DNA from: Marinoscillum sp040218045
GTDB lineage: Bacteria > Bacteroidota > Bacteroidia > Cytophagales > Cyclobacteriaceae
Reading direction: 5' to 3'
NCBI GenBank assembly: GCA_040218045.1
Contig: JAVJQA010000042.1
Location: forward strand, 77,125-141,124
Length of the DNA stretch: 64,000 nucleotides
In this document: positions 25,269 through 35,200 of the stretch, piece by piece
Numbering within the stretch: position 1 is the first letter of the stretch
How the letters are laid out: the number at the start of each line of letters is the position of its first letter
The notes under the pieces: model-generated
Database searches by the model: none
What the model saw: the letters and a program-made list of their open reading frames with translations, nothing else
Told to the model about the DNA's origin: nothing
Position numbers and translations under genes: made by a program

Positions 25269-25395
25269 GTATTTGTGCCGCAGGCATTCCTATGGAGCAA
25301 TCCCTGAAGAAAAGGTAAGGATTTGTAATCCCGTTTTTAAAGAAATGATGTCGGCTAGCCAATTACGTCCGTTGGTGACAACACCAACAGAGGCG
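25269..25395. repeat. repeat remnants shared with 20.5-20.66 kb
   Basis: Contains the GTATTTGTGCCGCAGGCATT motif (25269-25290), the palindrome GGATTTGTAATCC (25319-25331), a GTTGGTG/CACCAAC hairpin (25371-25388) and a 16-base exact match to 20640-20655. It occupies the 251-bp gap between the kinase gene and the hydrolase gene. I see no gene in it. Confidence 0.55.
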
Positions 25396-25416
25396 TGTGG
25401 TTTTTTGATTGCAAAA

Positions 25417-25941
25417 TCAAAGCAATCCTTTCCAAAGGTGCTGTCCATATGCCCATTCACCCAAACCATCCTCTGGTTTAAAGTGCCCCGCACCTTTTAC
25501 TTCATCAAAAGAGCTTCTCCAATGATGAGCAAAGTGCTTAGCCCGTTCGAGACAAACTGCCGGATCATTGTTACTGGCTACAACTATAGTTGGGAAGGGT
25601 AACTTACTCAATGGGACAGGGGCAAACCCTTCTATTTCTTTCGGGTAATCTGATCGCTCCGGATCACTAGGTGCTACCAATAATGCCCCTTTAACATCAA
25701 GCTGATGATCCAACGCAGCGTGTACAAACGCCATAACTCCAATGCTGTGTGCAGTGACTATCACATCTGGGCCTGTATTTTGTAAAGCTTTGGTAATTAT
25801 GGGTACCCATTCCTCTTTTTTAGGGAACAACCAATCATTTTGCTGAATCCGCTTAAACAACAAAGGGTCGTTGGCCTCCCAAATGGTTTGCCAATGACCC
25901 TTTCCTGAATTTTTCCATCCTGGTATGTTGAGGATGGTCAT
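25417..25941 (-). CDS. RBBP9/YdeN-family serine hydrolase
   Basis: A 174-residue small alpha/beta hydrolase. Family marks are PGWKNSGKGHWQ.IW at the N-terminus, the nucleophile Ser in TAHSIGV (an AHSxG form of GxSxG), the acid Asp in SNNDP and the catalytic His in KGAGHFKPEDG. The natural substrate of this family is not known. It starts one base after the valS stop and is probably cotranscribed with it. Intergenic repeats follow its 3' end. Confidence 0.9.
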   Translation of the reverse strand: MTILNIPGWKNSGKGHWQTIWEANDPLLFKRIQQNDWLFPKKEEWVPIITKALQNTGPDVIVTAHSIGVMAFVHAALDHQLDVKGALLVAPSDPERSDYPKEIEGFAPVPLSKLPFPTIVVASNNDPAVCLERAKHFAHHWRSSFDEVKGAGHFKPEDGLGEWAYGQHLWKGLL

Positions 25942-25942
25942 C

Positions 25943-28624
25943 TTAACCTAAAGATGCCAGGCTTGCTTCTAGTGAAGCAATCTTCGCTTCTGCGTCGGCC
26001 TTTTTCTTTTGCTCCGTGGCTACCACCTGCTCTGGTGCACCAGAGACAAATCGTTCGTTGCTTAGTTTTTTCTCCACTGATTTCAAAAACCCTTTGGTGT
26101 ATTCCAGTTCTTCAGTCAGTTTGGTACGTTCGGCATCTACATCGATCTCCTCAGATACGGGTACGAACAACTCGTGAGATTGGATAACGAAACTGAAACA
26201 GTTATCAGGCTTCTCATCGGTAAAGGTGAGCTTTGACACGTTTGCCATTTTACTCAGTGAAGCTGAGATCTTATTAAATAGGTCTTTGTTGGTTGTATTA
26301 ATGGTTAGGTCGAGCGTCTCTTTTGGAGACAAACCTTTGCTGTTTCTTAGGTTCCTGATATTTGAGGTAATTTCAAACAGCAAATCTGCTGACTTCAGTA
26401 CCTCCTCATCAAATGCTTGATCGGCAGGCCATGGTGCAGTAATTAGGCAATCATCCTCTGAACGTTCTTTTAGTAAATGCCAGATTTCTTCGGTAATGAA
26501 TGGCATGAACGGATGCAGAACTTTAGCCACCAACTCGAAAAACTCAAGGGTTTTCTCATACGTCGCTCTGTCGATAGGTTGCTCATAGCCTGGTTTGATC
26601 CACTCCAGGTACCAACTGCAGAAGTCAGTCCAAACAAGCTTATATGCCGTCATTAGTGCATCAGATAGTCTGTATTTGGAAAAATGGTCTTCCATTTCAG
26701 CCTTCGCCTGAAAGAACCTGCTTTCAAACCACTCAATGGCCAGCTTGTTTTCACCGGTCTGAGGAGTTTCGGAAATCTCCCAACCCTTTACCAAACGGAA
26801 GGCATTCCAGATTTTATTGGCAAAATTCCTGCCCTGCTCCACCAGTTTTTCATCAAAGAGCAGGTCATTTCCGGCTGGAGAGGAGAAGAGCATTCCTGTC
26901 CTTACTCCATCGGCTCCAAATTCTTTGATTAGATCAAGAGGGTCAGGAGAGTTTCCCAGCGACTTGGACATTTTTCGCCTTTGCTTGTCGCGAACAATTC
27001 CCGTGAGGTAAACATTCTTAAATGGCTTGTCACCCTTATATTCATATCCAGCTATGATCATTCGCGCCACCCAGAAGAATAGGATTTCCGGTGCGGTTAC
27101 GAGTGTGTCGGTAGGGTAGAAGTAGTCCAGTTCTGCATTTTTCCCATCAATGATCTTTCCTGATTCCTGATCAAAGCAGGTGCTGTCAAAACCATTGAAA
27201 ACCGCAAGAGGAAACAACCATGAAGATGCCCAGGTATCCAGTACATCTTCATCTTGCCAAAGATCTTTTTCAGCAAGGTCCGATCTGCCTGATTTGGTCC
27301 GGGCCAGTTCAATAGCTTCATCCAAACTCGCTGCAACCACAAAATCGTCCTCACCTTCACCATAGTAGTAAGCCGGAATCCGTTGGCCCCACCAGAGCTG
27401 ACGCGAAATACACCAGTCACGTACATTTTCCATCCAGTGGTTGTAGGTATTCTTAAACTTGGGTGGGTGCAAAAGAATCTCATCGTCCATCACCTTTTGG
27501 TGGGCAGTACGTGAAATTTCCTTCATTTTGATAAACCACTGCAGCGATAGCTTCGGCTCTACTACAGTGTTTGTGCGTTCAGAGCGCCCAATCCTGGTCA
27601 CAAAGTCTTCTTCTTTCACCAGTATCTCTGCTGCTTTAAGGTCTTTTACGATTTGTTTCCTTACAGCAAAACGATCCTGACCTACGTACTTGTCAATTCC
27701 GCAATTTTCATTGAGGGTACCATCGAGGTTGATTGTGTCAATTACTTCAAGATCATGTCGCTGGCCAATCTCATAGTCATTGGGATCATGCGCAGGAGTT
27801 ACTTTAAGGCAGCCAGTACCAAAATCCGTTTCTACATAAGTATCACCAATGATTGGGATTTCTCTTTCCACAAAAGGAACGATGGCCTTTTTGCCAATCA
27901 GGTGTGCAAATCGCTCGTCATTTGGATTCACTGCAATGGCTGAATCTCCAAGAATGGTTTCAGGTCTTACGGTGGCTATTGTCACAAAGTCACTGGAATC
28001 CTTGATTTTATATTTTAGATAATAAAGTGTTGCATTTTCGCCTCCTTCCTTATAGATCACTTCTTCATTGGACAGAGCCGTCTTTGCTTCACAGTCCCAG
28101 TTGATCATGCGCAAACCCCGGTAGATATAACCTTTTTTGAAAAGATCGATGAATACCTTGATGACTGCATCATAGTAATTGTCATCCATGGTAAAGGCCG
28201 TTCTGTCCCAATCGCATGAAGCGCCTAGTTTTTTAAGCTGCTCCAGGATGATGCCGCCATACTTTTCTTTCCATTCCCAGGCGTACTTCATGAATTCATC
28301 ACGAGACAGATCGCTTTTCTTAATGCCTTTTTCTCGAAGCATGGCCACTACTTTAGCTTCTGTGGCAATAGAGGCGTGATCAGTCCCGGGTACCCAGCAA
28401 GCTTCTTTGCCCTCCATTCGGGCTTTTCTGATCAATACATCCTGGATGGTGTTGTTGAGCATGTGGCCCATATGGAGAACTCCAGTGACGTTTGGAGGAG
28501 GAATGACAATGGAAAATGGTTCTTTGTCAGGGTTTACACTAGCTTTGAACAAGCCCTTGTCCATCCAGTATTTGTACCACTTGTCTTCTGTTTGAGTGGG
28601 GTCGTATTTCGTTGAAATCTCCAT
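25943..28624 (-). CDS. valS: valyl-tRNA synthetase
   Basis: An 893-residue class I aminoacyl-tRNA synthetase. The ATP-binding HIGH motif is HMGH (residues 51-54, in PPNVTGVLHMGHM) and the KMSKS motif is RRKMSKSLGN near residue 552. The editing (CP1) domain lies between them, with ATVRPETILGD and the GTGCLKVTPAHDPNDYE segment. The anticodon-binding domain is followed by a C-terminal coiled coil (about 820-893). Size and order of parts are standard. A TAAATTTG box on the minus strand at 28663-28670 is a probable promoter -7 element. Confidence 0.98.
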   Translation of the reverse strand: MEISTKYDPTQTEDKWYKYWMDKGLFKASVNPDKEPFSIVIPPPNVTGVLHMGHMLNNTIQDVLIRKARMEGKEACWVPGTDHASIATEAKVVAMLREKGIKKSDLSRDEFMKYAWEWKEKYGGIILEQLKKLGASCDWDRTAFTMDDNYYDAVIKVFIDLFKKGYIYRGLRMINWDCEAKTALSNEEVIYKEGGENATLYYLKYKIKDSSDFVTIATVRPETILGDSAIAVNPNDERFAHLIGKKAIVPFVEREIPIIGDTYVETDFGTGCLKVTPAHDPNDYEIGQRHDLEVIDTINLDGTLNENCGIDKYVGQDRFAVRKQIVKDLKAAEILVKEEDFVTRIGRSERTNTVVEPKLSLQWFIKMKEISRTAHQKVMDDEILLHPPKFKNTYNHWMENVRDWCISRQLWWGQRIPAYYYGEGEDDFVVAASLDEAIELARTKSGRSDLAEKDLWQDEDVLDTWASSWLFPLAVFNGFDSTCFDQESGKIIDGKNAELDYFYPTDTLVTAPEILFFWVARMIIAGYEYKGDKPFKNVYLTGIVRDKQRRKMSKSLGNSPDPLDLIKEFGADGVRTGMLFSSPAGNDLLFDEKLVEQGRNFANKIWNAFRLVKGWEISETPQTGENKLAIEWFESRFFQAKAEMEDHFSKYRLSDALMTAYKLVWTDFCSWYLEWIKPGYEQPIDRATYEKTLEFFELVAKVLHPFMPFITEEIWHLLKERSEDDCLITAPWPADQAFDEEVLKSADLLFEITSNIRNLRNSKGLSPKETLDLTINTTNKDLFNKISASLSKMANVSKLTFTDEKPDNCFSFVIQSHELFVPVSEEIDVDAERTKLTEELEYTKGFLKSVEKKLSNERFVSGAPEQVVATEQKKKADAEAKIASLEASLASLG

Positions 28625-28662
28625 TGAGGATGCTAAAATCTTTGTAAATTGATGTAAGGCGG

Positions 28663-28670
28663 CAAATTTA
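28663..28670 (-). promoter_or_regulatory. -7 box before valS
   Basis: TAAATTTG on the minus strand matches TAnnTTTG fully and lies 39 bases before the valS start. No TTTG was found at the expected -33 distance, so confidence is limited. Confidence 0.4.
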
Positions 28671-28823
28671 ATTCATTAATTCAAAGAGTTGGGTTTGTTT
28701 AACCTCAATCCAAAAAAATAAAACATTATAAATCCAGATGCTCTTTAGTGTACGTACATTGGATAGTTCGTATGAAACTATGAACATCAATAAAAACTTA
28801 GTAACTATCAACCTACATACTTT

Positions 28824-29966
28824 ATGAGTCTTAATCCCGCTATTAGTCACGTGTCCAATTCGCAGACAAAATATGATGAGAAAACAGGAGTGCTTTGGAA
28901 GCAACTTCTTAGCTTGACTACCCTATACGCTTCCGTAATTATAGGATGGATTGCTTATTATAATTACCAGCCACAATTGTTGCAAAACTATGGCTTTACC
29001 GACCTAACCTTGTTCTTGTTTATCGTTCAAGGTATAATTTTGGTCATCACGCCACCGATTGCTGGTCGGATGGGTGACAAGTTTCGTGTGAAGGCAGGAA
29101 AGCGCTTACCTATTATTTCTGCTGGGGTCAGCTTTGCCGCGATGATCTTCATGGCCACAGCGTTTACTTTGTTCACTGATCCGGGGCCTATTTTCAAGTG
29201 GATACTTCCGGTTTTGATTGCACTTTGGTTGTTTTCAATGGCGCTCTTCACAAGTCCTGCACTTTCAACAATTGAGCTTTTCGTGCCAGTAAAAAAGCTA
29301 CCAACTGCCATGGCTATGCTTACTATAGTTTATGGTTTGGTTTATAGCATTGAGCCAGTCATTGTTGATCTGATTGAATTTCTGGGAGCACCGCTGACAT
29401 TTGTAGTAGGAGGAGTAGCTGTATTCCTCAGTGGTTTGTTGATGAAAAAAAATACAATATCCATCACTGATAAACCGAGGACCAATGAAGTAGGGAAGTC
29501 TGATTTCACTTATGCATTTGTGCTTGGAGTCGCTTTTGGTATGGCCACTACGATCTTGTTTAATCTTATACCAACTTGGTTGGGAGAGAAAGGTTTTATA
29601 GCAAGTGTTGGGGTGAGCGGAGGATTAGTGGTTTCCTTGGTACTGGCACTTGTTGCAATCGTATCGCTACCACTGAGTAGGTTTGCTGAAAGCAGGTCGG
29701 TTTATTTCACCATTCTGATGAGTATTTTGGCTACTGTAGCGATCATCGCAGGCATCTATTTTATTGATAGCACAGCCATCCTGTTTATCCTACTGGCATT
29801 ATTTGCACTGGCTTACTCTATGATGTCTGTGAGTTTCTTGCCTCTGGCACTCACAGTGATCAAGGATAGGCAGAAAGTGTTTGGAGTTGGGATTTTCTTC
29901 GCTGGTTTCGAATTGCCAAACGGAATTCTTGAGGCAATTTTAGTTGCACAGGGTAAATTCTTCTAA
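28824..29966 (+). CDS. MFS-type membrane transporter
   Basis: A 380-residue integral membrane protein with about eleven to twelve hydrophobic helices. The loop PIAGRMGDKFRVKAGKR between helices two and three matches the MFS A-motif pattern, resembling the sugar/SLC45-like branch. The substrate cannot be deduced. It is transcribed toward fahA, 71 bp upstream of it, so a role in aromatic or organic-acid transport is possible but only by position. Confidence 0.85.
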   Translation: MSLNPAISHVSNSQTKYDEKTGVLWKQLLSLTTLYASVIIGWIAYYNYQPQLLQNYGFTDLTLFLFIVQGIILVITPPIAGRMGDKFRVKAGKRLPIISAGVSFAAMIFMATAFTLFTDPGPIFKWILPVLIALWLFSMALFTSPALSTIELFVPVKKLPTAMAMLTIVYGLVYSIEPVIVDLIEFLGAPLTFVVGGVAVFLSGLLMKKNTISITDKPRTNEVGKSDFTYAFVLGVAFGMATTILFNLIPTWLGEKGFIASVGVSGGLVVSLVLALVAIVSLPLSRFAESRSVYFTILMSILATVAIIAGIYFIDSTAILFILLALFALAYSMMSVSFLPLALTVIKDRQKVFGVGIFFAGFELPNGILEAILVAQGKFF

Positions 29967-30037
29967 AAAGGATTTTTGGGTACAGATGTAACCATCTATC
30001 ATTGTAACTGTTAACTCAATAGAAACAACATTAATCA

Positions 30038-31309
30038 ATGATTAAGGCAAACAACCCCAAACTTAAATCCTGGATACATACTGAGGCAGATTCTGATTTC
30101 CCAATCCAGAATCTGCCTTTCGGTGTTTTTAAGACAACCCAAAGATCTCCACGAGGAGCTACCATCATTGGAGATAGGGTAATTGATCTGGCCGAACTTC
30201 AGCAATCAGGTTATCTTGATAATCTCAATCTACCTAAGTCCATTTTTCAAAACCCGACTCTCAACGAGTTCATAGCGCTGGGTAAAGAGACTACCCGAGC
30301 AGTAAGAGATCGATTGTCAGAAATATTTGAAGAATCAAATCCCGAACTGCGCGATCAACAAAAAGCTAAAGACCAGGTTCTGGTTCCGGTTTTGGATGTA
30401 GAAATGATCATGCCGGTAAAGGTGGGTGACTATACGGATTTCTACTCAAGCGAGCAACATGCAACGAACGTTGGGACGATGTTTAGAGATCCTGATAACG
30501 CTTTATTGCCCAACTGGAAGCACATACCTGTAGGTTATCATGGTAGAGCAAGCAGTATCGTTATATCCGGTACTAATATCCATAGGCCTAAAGGACAAAC
30601 CAAAGAACCAGATGCAGACGCTCCATCATTCGGCCCTTCAAGGAGAGTTGATTTTGAACTGGAAATGGCTTTTATAACTGGCAAATCAACGGAGCTGGGT
30701 TCGTCTATTAGCGTTGATGAAGTGGATGAGTATATTTTCGGGTTTACCCTATTTAACGATTGGTCAGCCAGGGACATTCAGAAGTGGGAGTATGTGCCTT
30801 TGGGGCCATTTTTAGCCAAGAATTTTGCTTCAGCGATCTCTCCATGGATTGTTACCCTGGATGCATTGGAGCCTTTTCGTGTAGCTGGAGATCAACAATC
30901 ACCTGAAGTATTGCCCTACCTGCAATCAATCGGTAAGCGAAATTTTGACATCAACCTGGAGGTAATCATCCAACCGGAAGGAACTGAAGGAAAACTGGTA
31001 TCCCGGTCGAATTTCCGGCACATGTATTGGAATGTAAACCAACAACTGGCACATCACACCATTAATGGGTGTAATATCAATGTGGGGGATATGTACGCCA
31101 GCGGTACTATCAGCGGCCCAACTCCCGACGCCTATGGGAGTATGCTTGAGTTGGCATGGAAGGGAACAAAGCCTTTGGCAATGCCTGATGGCTCTGAGCG
31201 AAAATTCATAGAAGATGGAGATATAGTGATTATGCGTGGGTATGGTGTCAAAGATGGTGTTAGGATTGGGTTTGGAGAAGTGAAAAACAAAATTTTACCC
31301 GCTAAATAA
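30038..31309 (+). CDS. fahA: fumarylacetoacetase
   Basis: Fumarylacetoacetase hydrolyses fumarylacetoacetate to fumarate and acetoacetate, the last step of tyrosine and homogentisate breakdown. The 423-residue protein has the N-terminal SH3-like domain (to about 120) and the catalytic domain. The very conserved stretch from DYTDFYSS to PVGYHGRASS contains the calcium-ligand Asp and the catalytic His141 in SSEQHATNVG. It shares the pathway with HPPD at the left edge. Homogentisate dioxygenase and maleylacetoacetate isomerase are not in the window. A flavin-reductase-like gene follows after 8 bases. Confidence 0.97.
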   Translation: MIKANNPKLKSWIHTEADSDFPIQNLPFGVFKTTQRSPRGATIIGDRVIDLAELQQSGYLDNLNLPKSIFQNPTLNEFIALGKETTRAVRDRLSEIFEESNPELRDQQKAKDQVLVPVLDVEMIMPVKVGDYTDFYSSEQHATNVGTMFRDPDNALLPNWKHIPVGYHGRASSIVISGTNIHRPKGQTKEPDADAPSFGPSRRVDFELEMAFITGKSTELGSSISVDEVDEYIFGFTLFNDWSARDIQKWEYVPLGPFLAKNFASAISPWIVTLDALEPFRVAGDQQSPEVLPYLQSIGKRNFDINLEVIIQPEGTEGKLVSRSNFRHMYWNVNQQLAHHTINGCNINVGDMYASGTISGPTPDAYGSMLELAWKGTKPLAMPDGSERKFIEDGDIVIMRGYGVKDGVRIGFGEVKNKILPAK

Positions 31310-31317
31310 TACCTTGA

Positions 31318-32208
31318 ATGGCTAGAATCGTACCTTCAGAAGTACCTGTTCCTGTTTTGCATCAGTATTTACTTGGTACAGTGGCACCACGGCCTATTGC
31401 TTTTGCCAGTACTGTAGATGCTCAAGGGAATGTCAATCTAAGTCCGTTTTCATTTTTTAATGTTTTCAGTGCCAATCCACCCATCATGATTTTCTCCCCT
31501 GCAAGAAGGGGCAGGGACAACACCACCAAGCATACTTTGGAGAATGTACTAGAGGTTGATGAGGTGTGCATTTCTATTGTCAACCACTCTATGGTGGAGC
31601 AGATGTCCCTGGCCAGTACCGAGTATGATAGAGGGGTAAATGAATTTGTAAAATCAGGATTTACTCAGGTTGATTCTGAGCTGATTAAACCCCCACGGGT
31701 AGGAGAGTCTCCTGCATCTTTTGAATGCAAAGTAAAAGAGGTAAAGCCTCTCGGTGATCAGGGTGGGGCTGGTGTGCTTGTTATCTGTGAAGTGCTGTTG
31801 TTACATATATCAGATGATATTTTGGTGGATGGAAAGGTAGATCCTTTTAAATTGGATGCAGTATCGCGAATGGGAGGTGATTGGTATAGTAGGGCACAGG
31901 GCGATTCCTTATTTGAAATCACTAAACCAATAAAGTCAAAAGGCATGGGGGTAGATCAAATACCAAAGAGCATTAAAAACAGTAAAATACTTACAGGAAA
32001 CCATCTTGGAAAACTAGGTAATGTAGAAGAAATGCCTGGGGACGAGGCAGTAAAGGCATTTGCTAAAGAGCCGGAAGTCAGTGCGATTCTTGAATACGCG
32101 GATATTGAACCAGACGAAACTCAGACTGAGTTGCATAAGCTGGCTGCCCAGCACCTAGATGCAGGAGATCCTATTTCGGCATGGAAGGTACTTCTTCAGG
32201 ATTACTGA
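31318..32208 (+). CDS. flavin reductase-like (FMN-binding split barrel) protein
   Basis: A 296-residue protein. The N-terminal about 200 residues form the flavin-reductase-like split barrel (LLGTVAPRPIAFASTVD, then LSPFSFFNVFSANPP and RRGRDNTTKHT). About 90 C-terminal residues are helical and not part of the domain core. It is closely coupled to fahA, and related proteins often accompany aromatic catabolism genes, but its substrate is unknown. Its last 38 bases overlap the 3' end of the convergent hybrid kinase gene. Confidence 0.88.
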   Translation: MARIVPSEVPVPVLHQYLLGTVAPRPIAFASTVDAQGNVNLSPFSFFNVFSANPPIMIFSPARRGRDNTTKHTLENVLEVDEVCISIVNHSMVEQMSLASTEYDRGVNEFVKSGFTQVDSELIKPPRVGESPASFECKVKEVKPLGDQGGAGVLVICEVLLLHISDDILVDGKVDPFKLDAVSRMGGDWYSRAQGDSLFEITKPIKSKGMGVDQIPKSIKNSKILTGNHLGKLGNVEEMPGDEAVKAFAKEPEVSAILEYADIEPDETQTELHKLAAQHLDAGDPISAWKVLLQDY

Positions 32209-35200
32209 GATACCTGGTTAATATTCTTGCCAGCTGATCGTACATGATTGGTTTTGCAATAAAATCGTTCATCCCTACCTCCAGGCACCTGTCTCTATCC
32301 TTGATCATCGCACCTGCAGTCAGGGCTACTATCGGGGTGTTGGCAGATTTAAAGTTAGATTTTCTGATTTCAGATGTGGTTTCCAAGCCATCCATTACCG
32401 GCATTTGCACATCCATGAGAATTAAGTCATAGTGGTTTTCTCTAAGTTTCTTCAGTGCTTCTCTACCGTGAATGGCAGTATCTACCCTTTGGTTTGACTT
32501 CTCAAGCATTTTTACCGCTACCATTGTATTGACCATGTTATCTTCAACCAGAAGGATTTTTCGACCTTCGGGAATTTCGATTTTACTGATAGTATTAACG
32601 TCATCAGCGATATAGCCGAGTTTCAAGGTCAGTTCTATGTTAAATATTGAGCCATTTTCTTTTCGACTTTCTACCCAGATCTTTCCGTCCATCAATCCAA
32701 CCAATTTTTTACAAATTGCCAGGCCTAATCCGGTTCCGGCATATTTTCGCTTAGAGCCTGTATCAATTTGCGTGAAGCTGGAGAAAATTTCTTCTGTTTT
32801 GTCAGTTGGTATGCCAATACCTGTATCCATCACCTGAATGAGTATTTTAGCGTCTTCAGAGGTTTCATTGAGCTTTTTAGCAGTCACTCCAATAGTACCT
32901 TGTTCTGTAAACTTGACAGAATTGGATAATAGATTAACCAGGACCTGTTTAATCCTCAATTCATCACCTTTAAGAGATGAAGGTATGTCGTCATAAACCT
33001 CCACATTCAACTCCAGTGATTTCATGGCAATTTCTGGATGAAAGGCCTGTGTTACCTCACTGATGAGTTGTGGCAAGTTGAACTCTTCGTTGACTATGTC
33101 GAATTTTCCAGCTTCAATTTTACTCAAATCGAGAAGATCGTCAATAATGTCGCGAAGTGATTCTGCGGATCTACTCAGGATATTGAGCATTTCCCTATTC
33201 TCAACATTTGGCTCATTTTCCGAGACTAGGTGGCTCATGCCCAAAATGCCATTTAGGGGAGTCCTTATTTCGTGACTAATATTGGCGAGGAATTCGCTCT
33301 TGACACGATTGGCTTTTTCAGCATCATTTTTGGCCTTTTCCAATTGTTTGGCGGTATGTTCTTTTACTTTTACTTCCTCATTCAATTCACGTGTTTTCTC
33401 ATCCACCATTTTTTGAAGGCTCTTCTGTTTGATTTCGGCTGATAGCTCACGAAACCTCATAAGGGCAAAGAGAATGGCTACTAAGACAAATGCCACGAGT
33501 ATTTGAAACCAGGCTGTTTCATAGAAATACGGTTCCACATAGATGGTGAGCTGCCTCGGGTCACTCCAATCCCTAAATCTACTTTTTGCCATCACTTCAA
33601 ATGTGAATTGTTTGCCTCGCGGGAGATTGGTGTAGATTACCATGGCTTTATCTGTGAACAACCAACCTTCATCATAATTGAGCAAACGGTATTTGAACTT
33701 TATACTATCAGGTCTGGCAAAATCCATTGCCGTAAATTCCAGAGTAATATTGTTTTGATCAGGCTCAAGTATGATCGTATCAGTCACGACAATTGATTTC
33801 GTTAAAACATTATAATTATCATTTGGTGTGACCTCAGTATCATTTATCTTCAGTTTTTCGAGATTCACCAGCATTTTCAAACTGTACTCGTGGATATTGG
33901 TAGGTGAAAATGAGGTGATGCCGCTCAGGCCTCCAAAGTAAACATTCTCTCTAAGAGAAACACCTGCTCTTGGTGTGAACTGCTTTCCCTGCAAGCCATC
34001 ATGAACATAGAAATTGGTGATTTCTAAAACTTCTTCTCCGTTCATTTTGATCTTGCTCAGACCAGCATTGGTGGAAACCCATGTCAATTCATTATTGACC
34101 CGGATCATTGAGCGAATGTCATTACTGGGAATCCCGATTTCTTTGTTGAGCAAGACTTCATCTTTTCCTTTGTAATTAAGCATGATCAGACCTTCTTGCC
34201 TGGTGCCTACAAGAAGTTTTCCAGAACTGCTTTTGCATAAATAGTTCACCCAGGAATTACTCAGTTCAGCATCACCTATACGAAGTGGGCGGGTTACCAA
34301 TTGGTCTTGCTCTACATAATACAATCCAGAAGCCGTACCCACCCAAATCGTACCATCAGGGTGCTGCATGATGTCATTGATATTAGGGATGTTGATTTTA
34401 TCTTCTGCTACAATAAATCCTATATCTATGTTCATCTGACTTTTAGCAGAAATCCGTTTAAGTCCCTTATCCCTGGTTCCTATCCAAATGTTGCCCAGGT
34501 TGTCGGGATAAACAACATTCACCCTGTTTGAAAGCTCAAGATAATCTTGTTTGGCAGTGTAATGTTTAGCTTGCCTGTCCCAGACATATAAACCACGTTC
34601 TGTTCCCAGCCAGATTGTACCCTTGGGATCTTCGGCTATTGACAGAATCTGATTGTTCTGACGTTCGTTATTACTAGTGAATGGAAAGTGTTTGAACTTG
34701 TTTTCTCTTTCAGAAAATAGTGACAACCCAGACCTGGTGCCAACCCATAATTTGTCCGAATCACTTTGGTCTCTATGAAGTGACAGTACGTTGTAATCCA
34801 GAAGTTCATCATCTTTACCAGTACTGGTTTGCTGCCCGAAATAGTCAAACTGGTTGTCAGAATCGTGGTAATAATTAACTCCCCCTAAAGGAGTGGTCAT
34901 CCAGATGGCTCCTATGTTGTCTTTAAATAGACTTCTCACCTCATGATCTGTAAGGCCATAGAAGTTGTTGAAATCATATTGAAGGCTATGAGTGGACCAT
35001 TTCTCCATGTTCAGAAAAGTAAGGCCAGCATTCGTTGCAATCCACACTGAGCCATCCTCTAAAGGCAGTAGGTCATTTATCTGGTTGCTTGTAATTCTAG
35101 GTTTGCTCGATGTGGTTAGCGTGGTGATTTTGCCTGATTTGTTCAGTTCGGCTAACCCACTGTTCTTTGTGCCAACCAGAAGTGTGTTTTTGTGTGATAA

